A stretch of DNA of 64,000 bases from Stackebrandtia endophytica (GTDB taxonomy: Bacteria; Actinomycetota; Actinomycetes; Mycobacteriales; Micromonosporaceae), in assembly GCF_006716355.1 (NCBI RefSeq), contig NZ_VFOW01000001.1:1798001-1862000 (forward strand), given 5' to 3'. The notes beneath the pieces were generated by a model. It was not told where the DNA came from. It worked only from the letters and a program-made list of their open reading frames with translations, and made no database searches. Positions 51,943-59,613 of the stretch are shown piece by piece (position 1 is the first letter of the stretch; the number at the start of each line of letters is the position of its first letter). The position numbers and the translations under genes are program-made.

Positions 51943-52320
51943 GTGGTGATCGAGAGACGACACATCGAGAGTCTGGACGGTGCGCGCAAATCGCAGATCG
52001 TGGCGACCGACGAACTGATCTTCCTGTCCGGCATTCACCCCGAGTCGACCGACGGTGATGTCAAGGAGCAGACCCGATCGGCGCTGGCTCGGGTCGACGC
52101 GCTGCTGGCCGAACTGGGTGAGGATCAATCCGCCATCCTGGTGATACATGTCTGGCTGAAGGACATGCGTTACTTCGGGGCGATGAACGCCGCCTGGAAC
52201 GAGTGGGCCGATCCGGAGAATCCACCGGCGCGCACCTGTGTCTCCGGCGAGCTCTACCGCCCCGACCTGCTGGTCGAGGTCGTCGTGACCGCCTGCCGCA
52301 CCGGCGAGGTGTCGGCATGA
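51943..52320 (+). CDS. RidA/YjgF-family protein with conserved arginine
   Basis: This 125-residue protein has the RidA fold pattern: LIFLSGIHPEST, EQTRSALARVDALLAELG, VIHVWLKDMRYFGAMNAAWNEW and PARTCVSGEL. The Arg in PARTC corresponds to the arginine needed for enamine/imine deaminase activity in RidA. The GTG start has AGGAG 7 nt upstream. Its stop codon overlaps the start of a second RidA-like gene by 4 nt. Confidence 0.92.
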   Translation: MVIERRHIESLDGARKSQIVATDELIFLSGIHPESTDGDVKEQTRSALARVDALLAELGEDQSAILVIHVWLKDMRYFGAMNAAWNEWADPENPPARTCVSGELYRPDLLVEVVVTACRTGEVSA

Positions 52321-52694
52321 GCGTCACCAAGTTCGGGCGCGTCACCGGACCGCCGTCACCGAACATTCACCTGGGTTCGTCCTGCCGGTCGATGGTCTCG
52401 GTCTGTCTGACCCCGTCGGATCGGTCCGGAACGCTCGCCGAGCAGACCGCTCAGGTGTTGGACAACATCGACCAATATCTGCGTGACATGGGTTCATCCC
52501 GGCAGAAGCTGCTGATGGTGCAGGTCTGGTTGGCGCACATCGATGAGTTCGCCGGATTCCGTGACGCGTGGAACGACTGGATCGACCCCGAACACGTTCC
52601 CGCGCTGTCGGTGGTGGAGGCCGCTGCGGCCCGCCGCGACTGTCTGGTGGAGATCCGCGCCTACGCCGCGCCGGGTACCGACCGGTCCGCATGA
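52317..52694 (+). CDS. RidA/YjgF-family protein lacking the catalytic arginine
   Basis: This 125-residue paralogue of the preceding gene has the same fold markers (EQTAQVLDNIDQYLRDMG, MVQVWLAHIDEFAGFRDAWNDW). At the active-site block it reads PALSVVEA, so the Arg of PARTC is replaced by Leu. It is probably inactive as an imine deaminase on its own. The 4-nt overlap suggests equimolar synthesis and a possible mixed trimer. Confidence 0.9.
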   Translation: MSVTKFGRVTGPPSPNIHLGSSCRSMVSVCLTPSDRSGTLAEQTAQVLDNIDQYLRDMGSSRQKLLMVQVWLAHIDEFAGFRDAWNDWIDPEHVPALSVVEAAAARRDCLVEIRAYAAPGTDRSA

Positions 52695-52703
52695 GGAGGC
52701 CTC

Positions 52704-53240
52704 TTGAGTGACAGCCGGCTGATCGTGTTGTCCGGTCTTCCCGGAACCGGGAAGACCAGCGCCGCGTCCTTGCTCGCCAACCGCCTGAGAGTCGTTCACC
52801 TGTCGATCGACGCAGTCGAGGAGTCGATCATGGCGGCGGGGCTGCCACCGGGATGGACGGTCGGGGTCGCGGCGTACGAGGCGGTGCGCACGATGGCGGA
52901 GCTGAACCTGTCGCTGGGGCATGATGTCGTGGTCGACGCGGTCAACGACAGCGAGGACGCCAGGCAGACATGGCGTCACGCCGCCCGGAACACACGGTCC
53001 CGGCTCATCTTCGTCCATCTCATATGCTCGGATGCCGCAGAGCATCGTCGACGGCTGACGGGTCGCGATCGCGGGTTCGTCCACGTGACCGAACCGGAAT
53101 GGTCGACCGTGGTGAGACGTCGTCGCGACTACGCGCCCTGGCGGGATGCGCCCCCGACAATCGACACCACCGGTCGGACGGTGGATCAGGTTGTGGACGA
53201 TGTCATCGCTCGCCTGGGGATCGCCCCCTCGGGGACGTGA
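52704..53240 (+). CDS. P-loop kinase-like ATPase
   Basis: This 178-residue protein has a Walker A motif, LSGLPGTGKTSAASLLA, an acidic end of strand 2 (SIDAVEES), a Walker B-like DVVVDAVNDSED and a lid-like RRRLTGRDRGF. It resembles the AAA_33/zeta-toxin-like small-molecule kinases. The substrate is unknown. The TTG start follows GAGGAGG closely. It lies 9 nt after the RidA pair and is probably co-transcribed. Confidence 0.88.
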   Translation: MSDSRLIVLSGLPGTGKTSAASLLANRLRVVHLSIDAVEESIMAAGLPPGWTVGVAAYEAVRTMAELNLSLGHDVVVDAVNDSEDARQTWRHAARNTRSRLIFVHLICSDAAEHRRRLTGRDRGFVHVTEPEWSTVVRRRRDYAPWRDAPPTIDTTGRTVDQVVDDVIARLGIAPSGT

Positions 53241-53276
53241 ACACCGTCTCCCACCCCCGCTGCCGAAGAGAAGACC

Positions 53277-53841
53277 ATGTCCGAAATGGAGGGCCGGCAG
53301 CTGGACGATCTCTGGCGGCGACGCCGTTCGGCCGGCCCGCCCATCGGCCACCTGCTTCGATCCCAGTACCCCGATGTGTGGGTTCGATTCCACAGCCTGC
53401 CGCAATCACGCCGCTACCCCGAAAACGAAGCCGACTACACCGAGCTGCTCCACCGCCACAACACGGTGGCAACCGAACTGTTCGCCGACACCGAGGTCCT
53501 TCTCGTCCGCTCCATGTTCCGTCCCACCGACGTGGTGCCCGAGACGGCCGACTTCGCCCATTGGTCCAGTGTGATGATCCAGGACGATCCGGATCCGTTG
53601 TTTCGCAGTTGGTCTCGTCTGTTCTGGCGGTGGCTCCACTGGCGGTGGGGCGTGTTGGACACCCTGCTGCGGGAGGTCGCCGACGATCGAGAAGGCGGTC
53701 TCTGCGTCACCGACGTCGAACCACGCCGCATCTATCGGCCCTACGACGGCGGAGCCTGTGCTGTCGGCGTCGTCGATCGAACGGGACCGACTGCGCCGCC
53801 TCAACCACAACCGGCTGTCTCGTCACCCGTCCGGCCGATGA
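53277..53841 (+). pseudogene. DUF3885-family gene with a C-terminal frameshift
   Basis: Codons from ATG 53277 give a DUF3885 protein: YPDVWVRFHSLPQSRRYPEN, ADYTELLHRHNTVATELF, and IYRPYDGG at about nt 53745. After YDGG the frame turns into low-complexity sequence and runs to 53909, into the next gene. Skipping one base there restores the family ending (SIERDRLRRLNHNRLSRHPSGR) with a TGA at 53839-53841. So either the gene has a recent +1 frameshift or there is a sequencing error. The unshifted product would be 210 residues. Confidence 0.72.
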
Positions 53842-53857
53842 ACCGCCGATCCACGTG

Positions 53858-53863
53858 TAGCCT
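53858..53863 (+). promoter_or_regulatory. -10 element of the DUF1737 gene (leaderless)
   Basis: TAGCCT lies 6 nt before ATG 53870, with no Shine-Dalgarno. Confidence 0.6.
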
Positions 53864-53869
53864 GAGCAC

Positions 53870-54073
53870 ATGCCACCACCTGATGGTCTACCCCGGTACC
53901 GAGTCCTGACCGGCCCGGACGACGCCGGATTCTGTCGACGGGTGAGCGAGGCCCTCGACTTGGGCTATCACCTCTACGAAGGACCCTCCGCCGCCTTCGA
54001 CCGTGAGAACCTCATCCTGGCTCAAGCTCTGATCTGGCCGGATGACGCCGCATCGACGACCGGCGACACATGA
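53870..54073 (+). CDS. DUF1737 small protein
   Basis: This 67-residue protein matches the DUF1737 pattern: LPRYRVLTGPDDAGFCRRVSEALDLGYHLYEGP, ending NLILAQALIWPDD. The family is of unknown function. Its stop codon overlaps the ATG of the serine hydrolase gene by 4 nt. The start is supported by the leaderless -10. Confidence 0.85.
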   Translation: MPPPDGLPRYRVLTGPDDAGFCRRVSEALDLGYHLYEGPSAAFDRENLILAQALIWPDDAASTTGDT

Positions 54074-54903
54074 GCGGGCCCTTCGTTCCGGTCTACAGCA
54101 TCGCGAAGGTGTACACCGCCGCGGCGATCCTGTCCGTCGTGGACATCGACGACGCGATCGGCTCACGACTGCCCGACCTGTCCCCCGAGGTCGCGTCACT
54201 GTCCATCCGAGACATCCTGTCGCATCGTTCAGGACTGAACGACTACTTCGCCTGGCCCGACTACCGCGCCGCCGTCGCCGCCGATGAGGACCCCTGGCCG
54301 GTCTCGGCAGTCGTCGACCGTGCCGAGGTGTCGACGCGGAACCGTTTCGGCTACTCCAACATCGGCTACCTGCTCCTGCGGTTGACGTTGGAGCGGGTGA
54401 CCCGAAAGCCCTTTTTCGACGCCCTAGACGAGTTGGTGTTGCGGCCGTTGAAGGTGACGGCCCGCCCGTTTGACGACCGAACCGACTGGCGGCACTGCGA
54501 TCACCCCGAGGTCACCGAGAAGCTACGTCGCTACCACCCGGGATGGGTGTACCCGGGGACGTTTCTCGCCCGCGTCGAGGACGCCGCCGCAGGTATCGGC
54601 AGGCTGATGGCGGGAGGCCTCGGGACCGAGGTTCCCACGGCGATGACGCGTGCGTTCCCGGTGGACGCCCCTGGGCATCCGCTGTCCCCCAGCGGTTACG
54701 GCCTCGGATTGATGACCAGGGGATTCCCGCCCACGGTGGTGGGTCACGGCGGAGGAGGGCCGGGCTTCTCACTGTTCGCCGCGACGACCGTCGACGGTTC
54801 CCGTTCAGCCGGGATGGTGACGACGAATGAGGGAGAGAACCTCGACCTCATCGCCGAATGCGTGGCGCGGGTCGAGGCCGGGAAGCAAAACGGTCCACCA
54901 TAG
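54070..54903 (+). CDS. Compact serine hydrolase (beta-lactamase/PBP-like), paralogue
   Basis: This 277-residue protein has SxxK at residues 10-13 (YSIAKVY), YSN near 95 (FGYSNIGYL) and HGGGGPG near the C-terminus. The N-terminal strands before SxxK and the signal peptide are missing, as in the protein at 38565. Shared blocks include SHxSGLNDYF, WxDYR, HPGWV and SxGYGLG. It is translationally coupled to the DUF1737 gene. The product is likely a cytosolic esterase or amidase; the substrate is unknown. Confidence 0.83.
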   Translation: MSGPFVPVYSIAKVYTAAAILSVVDIDDAIGSRLPDLSPEVASLSIRDILSHRSGLNDYFAWPDYRAAVAADEDPWPVSAVVDRAEVSTRNRFGYSNIGYLLLRLTLERVTRKPFFDALDELVLRPLKVTARPFDDRTDWRHCDHPEVTEKLRRYHPGWVYPGTFLARVEDAAAGIGRLMAGGLGTEVPTAMTRAFPVDAPGHPLSPSGYGLGLMTRGFPPTVVGHGGGGPGFSLFAATTVDGSRSAGMVTTNEGENLDLIAECVARVEAGKQNGPP

Positions 54904-55076
54904 ACCGGAGCCCCATCCCCTGGTCAGGCCTCTCCACGGATCCATTCGGCACATCCGCACGAGATCGAACATCACTGTCCGCTGTTCGATGACCGCTCAA
55001 TGTCAGACCCTCGTTGCATCATGAAGCCTTCACGGGCCATGGCACCGCGCTTGGCCCACAGAGGGGGATTTCACCA

Positions 55077-55481
55077 ATGCTCGATCAGGCTGCCATTGCC
55101 GTCGCCACAGGCGCGGCAGGAAACGCCATCGCCTACCTGCTGAGCGGACGCATCGATGCCCTGCGTACCAAGCTCACTCACCTTTTTCGCTGGAAGAACA
55201 CGAAGGAGCGCGCAACGGTCCTCGGCATCCTCGACGACGACGCGCTCGCGTTGCAGCGACAAACCACTTCAGAAGCGGACCTGAAAGCAAAGTGGACCGC
55301 TATTTTCATGGAGCAGCTCTTCACGTGCCCTGAGATACGCGAGGACCTCCGCAGCTTCGCCACCGCCGCACCGGAGAAGGCGGTTCACATCGGTTCGCAG
55401 AACAATTACGGTTCCGGTGTCTTCGTCGGGGGCGACAACCACGGCGGAATCAACCTCCCCGCGCACGAGGAGGGACAGTGA
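55077..55481 (+). CDS. Small protein with C-terminal amyloid-like (BASS/RHIM-like) motif
   Basis: This 134-residue protein has a hydrophobic Ala/Gly-rich N-terminal helix (AAIAVATGAAGNAIAYLLSG), an amphipathic helical middle and a C-terminal motif, NNYGSGVFVGGDNHGG, followed by a short tail. Glycine/asparagine motifs of this kind at a C-terminus resemble bacterial amyloid signalling sequences (BASS), including the RHIM/PP-like group. The next gene carries a matching motif at its N-terminus. Assignment is by pattern. ATG 55077 has a purine-rich site upstream. GC is lower than in neighbours. Confidence 0.6.
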   Translation: MLDQAAIAVATGAAGNAIAYLLSGRIDALRTKLTHLFRWKNTKERATVLGILDDDALALQRQTTSEADLKAKWTAIFMEQLFTCPEIREDLRSFATAAPEKAVHIGSQNNYGSGVFVGGDNHGGINLPAHEEGQ

Positions 55482-56149
55482 CTGTTCCGACACAGAGCAA
55501 CTACGGTTCCGGCCCCCTTATCGGCCGCGACAACTACGGCAACATCGAAATGGTCGACGCCAAGACCAAAGCGTTGCTGAAGAAGATGACCGAACAGTCG
55601 CCGGATCTGGCGAATCTGCTGACTCGGGCGCTCGACGACGGAGTCATCTCGCCGGACATGGTGCAAGAACTGGGTTACGCGACGAGAAACCTCAACGAGG
55701 ACGTCGCGAGCATGATCACGAGGGCCGCAGACAACCTCAACCTTGATGTTGCAAACTCATTGAATCGTGCCGCCGACACCAGTGCCGAGACCCTCCGATT
55801 GATGGGCGACAGGGCCTCGGCCATTGACGAAGCCATCGAACAGCTCTCACGCGTGACGTTGAGCGATGACGTCAAACGTCTGCAGTCGGTTTCCGATTCT
55901 TTGGGCAGGCATGCCCAGCGAATCGAACACGTCACCACCCCGCTTCCACCCGAAGTCCACACCAATTGGAAGGCGGTATGGATCGCCTTGATCATCGGTG
56001 TTGTGCTCGGAGCAACGATTGTCTCCTTGGGAATGAACAACGGTTCCGCTGGAGAGGCCAATGATTTCGCCGCGCCTGAGACGACAATCGCTCACACCAC
56101 CACCGCGTGCTTGCCGCAAGCGACCACCCGGTGCAACGCTCGACGATAA
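55478..56149 (+). CDS. Helical membrane-anchored protein with N-terminal amyloid-like motif
   Basis: This 223-residue protein begins with SNYGSGPLIGRDNYGN (about 7-22), matching the C-terminal motif of the preceding protein. A long helical region (about 28-155) follows with repeats such as ITRAADNLNLDVA/LNRAADTSAE. A membrane helix (VWIALIIGVVLGATIVSLGM, about 168-187) precedes a short Thr-rich tail with two Cys. GTG 55478 overlaps the previous stop by 4 nt. The shared motif, coupling and membrane anchor suggest a signalling or killing pair, which is inference. Confidence 0.6.
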   Translation: MTVPTQSNYGSGPLIGRDNYGNIEMVDAKTKALLKKMTEQSPDLANLLTRALDDGVISPDMVQELGYATRNLNEDVASMITRAADNLNLDVANSLNRAADTSAETLRLMGDRASAIDEAIEQLSRVTLSDDVKRLQSVSDSLGRHAQRIEHVTTPLPPEVHTNWKAVWIALIIGVVLGATIVSLGMNNGSAGEANDFAAPETTIAHTTTACLPQATTRCNARR

Positions 56150-56344
56150 GAACCTCTGCAAAGCAACAACTAGCACGCTTGACCCTCATCCGGCCCGTCA
56201 GCGGATTGAACTGAGCCGACCGGCTCGGCGTGCTGGTCGGCGGCCCGGACGCGCTCCTGGTTCCAGAACGCACCGACACCGTGCCGACGGTGGACTGGGT
56301 GAACAGCCCTCGGTACAGCCGTTGCGTCGTCGCAGGATCCGGGC

Positions 56345-56367
56345 CCCCTGCCCCGAGAGGGGAGGGG
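56345..56367. terminator. C/G-rich hairpin between convergent genes
   Basis: CCCC-TG-CCCC-GAGA-GGGG-A-GGGG forms a strong stem between the gene ending at 56149 (plus) and the gene ending at 56383 (minus). There is no T tract. Confidence 0.5.
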
Positions 56368-56382
56368 ACTCGGATCCGACGA

Positions 56383-57531
56383 TCAACCTCCGGCGATCTC
56401 GTCGTCGGAGGGGCCCGGGGGGAGCACCGACTCGGCGGGGCCGAGGTCGGAGCTGCTGGGCGCGGGGAACATCAGGTTGTCCCGCTTGGAGAAGGTCGCC
56501 TCATCATTCGAAGCGGAGGGTTTGCTGGTGTCCTGAATGACCTCCATGTACTCGTCGAAGGCTCCGGCTATCCGGGTCTCGGCCTCGTCCAGGTCAGTCC
56601 TGATGTCGCTACAACGGTCGATCATGTTCAGCAGGACGCCCGTGACGGTGTCGGCGCCCAACTCCAGCTTCTTGCGCTCCGCCAGCGGTTGCCGGGAGGC
56701 TTCACCCGCCGCCGTGGTCGCCACGCCGGCGATGATCGTGGAGATACCGGCACCGACCGCGGCACCGCTGAGTCCACCGCTGAACGGCAGGGTGAAGACT
56801 CCCGCCGCGACCGTCGCGACACCGGCGAGGATCGTCAGATCGGCGGCGGAGTTGTCGGTGGCCTCCACGACGGTGGCCTCCAGGGCGAGCTTCGCCTTCT
56901 TGGCGACGTCGAGGGCGCTCTTGCGCTGTTCGACGTACGCCTGGTACGCCGCGGCCAGCGACTCGCCCATCGACATGGCGAAGAAGCTCTGGCGTTTGGT
57001 GATCTCCGGCAGCCTGTTCCAGACGTTCAGTTTGAAGGCGACCGAACCGGAACCGGTCCAGGTGTTGATGGCCGAACCGGCGGTGGTGCGTGGTGCCGCC
57101 TCCGAGTCCTCACCGGTCTTCGAGTTGTAGAGTGCCTCCGAAACCGAGGCCATCTGGTTGGCGGGTTCCAGCAACAGGATCGCGAGTGGTTCGGAGAACT
57201 TCTCGAACGACGGAACGATCCAGTCGTAGGCGTCGCGGATGGACTGCCACTGCTCGGGGGTACCGCCGTATCGGCCGTCCTCACCGGGGTAGAAGCCTCC
57301 GATGACCTCCAGACGGGTGAGGTTCTGGTCGCCGGGACCACCGCTGTTGTAGGCCTCATCGATTTCACCGCGGGTCTTTCCCACGGCCCATTTGAATTCG
57401 GAGTCCTCGGGGATGTACATCAGTTCCTGTTCACCGCGCAGCTTCCAGGCGGTCTCGTAGACCTCCTCGGCCGCGGTCCTGATGTCATAGTTGCTGGGAT
57501 CGTCTTCTATAGCACTGAATTGAGCGCCCAC
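56383..57531 (-). CDS. Large WXG-motif protein, probable type VII secretion substrate
   Basis: This 382-residue protein is mostly helical, with a W-T-G turn near residue 158 (INTWTGSGSVAFKLNVW), as in WXG100-like domains. A glycine-rich hydrophobic hairpin (about 230-285, ILAGVATVAAGVFTLPFSGG) and a C-terminal helix ending in a disordered Pro/Ser/Asp tail follow. This layout fits the long WXG-domain proteins exported by ESX systems. The start is GTG 57531 with a weak ribosome binding site. It is the last of three minus-strand genes, all ESX-like. Confidence 0.7.
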   Translation of the reverse strand: MGAQFSAIEDDPSNYDIRTAAEEVYETAWKLRGEQELMYIPEDSEFKWAVGKTRGEIDEAYNSGGPGDQNLTRLEVIGGFYPGEDGRYGGTPEQWQSIRDAYDWIVPSFEKFSEPLAILLLEPANQMASVSEALYNSKTGEDSEAAPRTTAGSAINTWTGSGSVAFKLNVWNRLPEITKRQSFFAMSMGESLAAAYQAYVEQRKSALDVAKKAKLALEATVVEATDNSAADLTILAGVATVAAGVFTLPFSGGLSGAAVGAGISTIIAGVATTAAGEASRQPLAERKKLELGADTVTGVLLNMIDRCSDIRTDLDEAETRIAGAFDEYMEVIQDTSKPSASNDEATFSKRDNLMFPAPSSSDLGPAESVLPPGPSDDEIAGG

Positions 57532-57588
57532 TTGGGTTCACTTTCTGTCACGATCGTCGAGGAATGTGCCGGGCTCATAGGTTCAGAC

Positions 57589-58110
57589 CTAATAGGGCGG
57601 TCCCGGTGGCCGGTTCTCCGCCGCCTCGCGTTCTTCCTCACGTCGTTCTTCGGATTCCTCGGGGGTCTCCGGCATCGGTCGATCGTCTTCGCGCCAGATC
57701 GGTACCGCGCTGTCGGTGTCGTCGGCATCCGATTCGAGGTAGCCCTCCACTTTGCCCATCAGCGTCGCCGTCTCCCCGTCGGCGGCGTCGGCGGCCCAGG
57801 CGATGCGTTCCAAGGCGTCCCCGACGGCGTAGAGGTTCTGCACCGATTGGCTCAGCACGTTCTGGAACTCGTCGCGAACCGCCACATAGGCCGGATAGAT
57901 CGGCCCGGATCCGCTGGCCGAATACGGCGGGTACGGCGCGGACCGCTCCCGGCTGAAAGCCTCGGCCCCCGTCCCCGCCGCGTCACCGACACCGCCGGCG
58001 GCTTGAGCGTGGGACACCGCCATGGAGGGAAAGAACGAGTGGCCGCACAGCCACAGCCCTTCGGTGTCGATCGCGGTGGTGTTACCGAGGAATTCGTCCT
58101 TGTCAGGCAT
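57589..58110 (-). CDS. Hypothetical protein in ESX-substrate-like cluster
   Basis: This 173-residue protein has a central helical pair (VAVRDEFQNVLSQSVQNLYAVGDALERIAWAADAADGE) that looks like an Esx/PE-type helical region but has no WXG motif. The C-terminal tail is strongly acidic and proline-rich (RPMPETPEESEERREEERE). ATG 58110 has an excellent GAAGGAG. It lies 57 nt above the large WXG gene and 15 nt below the YbaB-like gene, so the three probably form an operon. It may be a secreted partner or chaperone. Confidence 0.65.
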   Translation of the reverse strand: MPDKDEFLGNTTAIDTEGLWLCGHSFFPSMAVSHAQAAGGVGDAAGTGAEAFSRERSAPYPPYSASGSGPIYPAYVAVRDEFQNVLSQSVQNLYAVGDALERIAWAADAADGETATLMGKVEGYLESDADDTDSAVPIWREDDRPMPETPEESEERREEEREAAENRPPGPPY

Positions 58111-58125
58111 GATGCTCTCCTTCAG

Positions 58126-58665
58126 CTACTCGGCGGGGTGCTCGGGGTTTATGGACTCGATGGAACGAATACCGAAATGGGAGTCCTTGAGATCCAATAT
58201 CGCTTTCTTACGAGCCGTGCGCATCATGGTCGCGGCATGAGCGAGTTCGGAGATGAACGACTGCTCGGTCATCGAATCCCAGGCGCCCGGTTTGAGCTTG
58301 ACGGTGACTTGATCCCCCATTGCCGATACCCGCACGGTTCGGGATCCGGACATGCCGGAGACCGAGAGTTTGTCCACTTCAGAGTGGTAGTCGCGACGGC
58401 GCTTGTCCCACAGCGAGGAGGACTCGATGACCTCCACATCGTGCTTGTCCAGGATCTTCCGCGACCCGGTCTTGACTCCCGCGCACAGCTCCGAGACGAG
58501 CCGACCGGCCTGCAGTTCCGCGCTTCCCGAGGAATAGTCCTCAAAGGTCCCCGGCCGGAAGCCGAATGTGAAACGCCGCCCACCCGTCAGGGTGCCTCGT
58601 AGATTTCCATCTGGCGACGTCGCCGTGATGGTCATCTTGTTAAAGGAGTCAACGATTCCAGCCAC
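58126..58665 (-). CDS. Double YbaB-like protein, ESX-associated
   Basis: This 179-residue protein contains two related segments: TSPDGNLRGTLTGGRRFTFGF...ELCAGVKTGSRKIL and SAMGDQVTVKLKPGAWDSM...LAHAATMMRTARKKAI. Both have the YbaB/EbfC beta-turn-beta-helix pattern, so the protein looks like an internal duplication of the single-domain YbaB-like proteins in the main ESX locus. The start is GTG 58665 with GGAG 5 nt upstream. It heads the minus-strand trio that ends with the WXG-motif gene. Confidence 0.65.
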   Translation of the reverse strand: MAGIVDSFNKMTITATSPDGNLRGTLTGGRRFTFGFRPGTFEDYSSGSAELQAGRLVSELCAGVKTGSRKILDKHDVEVIESSSLWDKRRRDYHSEVDKLSVSGMSGSRTVRVSAMGDQVTVKLKPGAWDSMTEQSFISELAHAATMMRTARKKAILDLKDSHFGIRSIESINPEHPAE

Positions 58666-59109
58666 AGGTGCTCCATTCTCTACACATTGCGAGCCGATAA
58701 GTGTGTGTCCGGTTTGGCCTGTTGGTGGCAGACACCGCGTCTCCAGCAGCGGGGCCCGCCCAGAGCCACCTGCGACACACGACGTTGATGGAACGCCCGG
58801 ATCGACCGGTTCGCCCACGGATCGAACGTACTCCTCAACCGACACCGGGTCCTCGTGAAAGTACGGCCGTCGCGGCAATAATACCCGCCATCTCTGGGAG
58901 CGCGCCCAGCCATAATGCGGCTGTGACATGCGATTGTCGGGCAGGTCCATAAATGTCCCATGTAGAAGTCACTTTGTGGCACGCATCACGATCGATGAGA
59001 ACCTCGGTGACCGATAACCCCGGCGAGGTCACGCACCGTCCATGGCCACCGTCATGCGGCGGCGACTCCGCCCGGCGTGACCGGAGCCCACACCGGATAA
59101 TGGCCGGTC
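58666..59109. other. Divergent intergenic region
   Basis: No gene is supported in this 444-nt gap; a minus-strand extension of the YbaB-like frame has no family resemblance. It should contain the promoter of the minus-strand ESX-like trio. TAATGG (59098-59103) lies 6 nt before the next plus-strand gene. Confidence 0.45.
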
Positions 59110-59568
59110 ATGAGCGACGAGATCGAGATCCGTCCCTGCGCGGGAACCACCGAGTGGCCCCGACTGGTCGAGGTCTGGCGCAGTGCGGTGGAGGCCACCC
59201 ACGACTTCCTGACACCCGACGACGTCGAGTATTTCGAGAGCCGTCTGGCGAGCGACTATCTACCGCAGGTGGATCTCACCGTCGCGACCGTCGCGGGCGA
59301 GATCGTGGGGTTCGTCGGACTCGCCGACGGCGGCCTGGAGATGCTGTTCGTCGAAGACGAGCACCGGGGGCGGGGCATCGGAACCCTATTGCTGCGGGAC
59401 GCGCTGGCCAGGTCGGCGACGTTGCGGGTCGACGTCAACGAGCAGAACGAACGGGCGCTCGGTTTCTATCTGCGGCACGGCTTCCACCGCGTGGGCCGAA
59501 GCGCGACCGACCAGGACGGAAGACCGTATCCGATCCTGCACCTGGAGTATCGCGAACCGCCACCGTGA
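59110..59568 (+). CDS. GNAT-family N-acetyltransferase (YjaB-like)
   Basis: This 152-residue protein has EIRPCAGTTEWPRLVEVWRSAVEATHDFL, the acetyl-CoA loop MLFVEDEHRGRGIGTLLLRDAL, and NEQNERALGFYLRHGFHRVGRS. This is typical of stand-alone GNAT acetyltransferases similar to YjaB/PhnO types. The substrate is unknown. TAATGG lies 6 nt before ATG 59110, which suggests a leaderless transcript. Confidence 0.92.
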   Translation: MSDEIEIRPCAGTTEWPRLVEVWRSAVEATHDFLTPDDVEYFESRLASDYLPQVDLTVATVAGEIVGFVGLADGGLEMLFVEDEHRGRGIGTLLLRDALARSATLRVDVNEQNERALGFYLRHGFHRVGRSATDQDGRPYPILHLEYREPPP

Positions 59569-59575
59569 AAAGTGG

Positions 59576-59605
59576 TTGACCGCATCGAATCGCCGAACCT
59601 AGTCT
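59576..59605 (+). promoter_or_regulatory. Promoter of first tandem methyltransferase
   Basis: TTGACC (59576-59581), an 18-nt spacer and TAGTCT (59600-59605) match a housekeeping sigma promoter. ATG 59614 is 8 nt downstream. The spacer end tcgccgaacc recurs in the next gene's promoter. Confidence 0.8.
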
Positions 59606-59613
59606 CTGAGGAC

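Noticed and set aside
58666-58950. N-terminal extension of the double YbaB-like protein
   Set aside because: Extension is Arg/Pro-rich shadow sequence; GGAG lies before GTG 58665.
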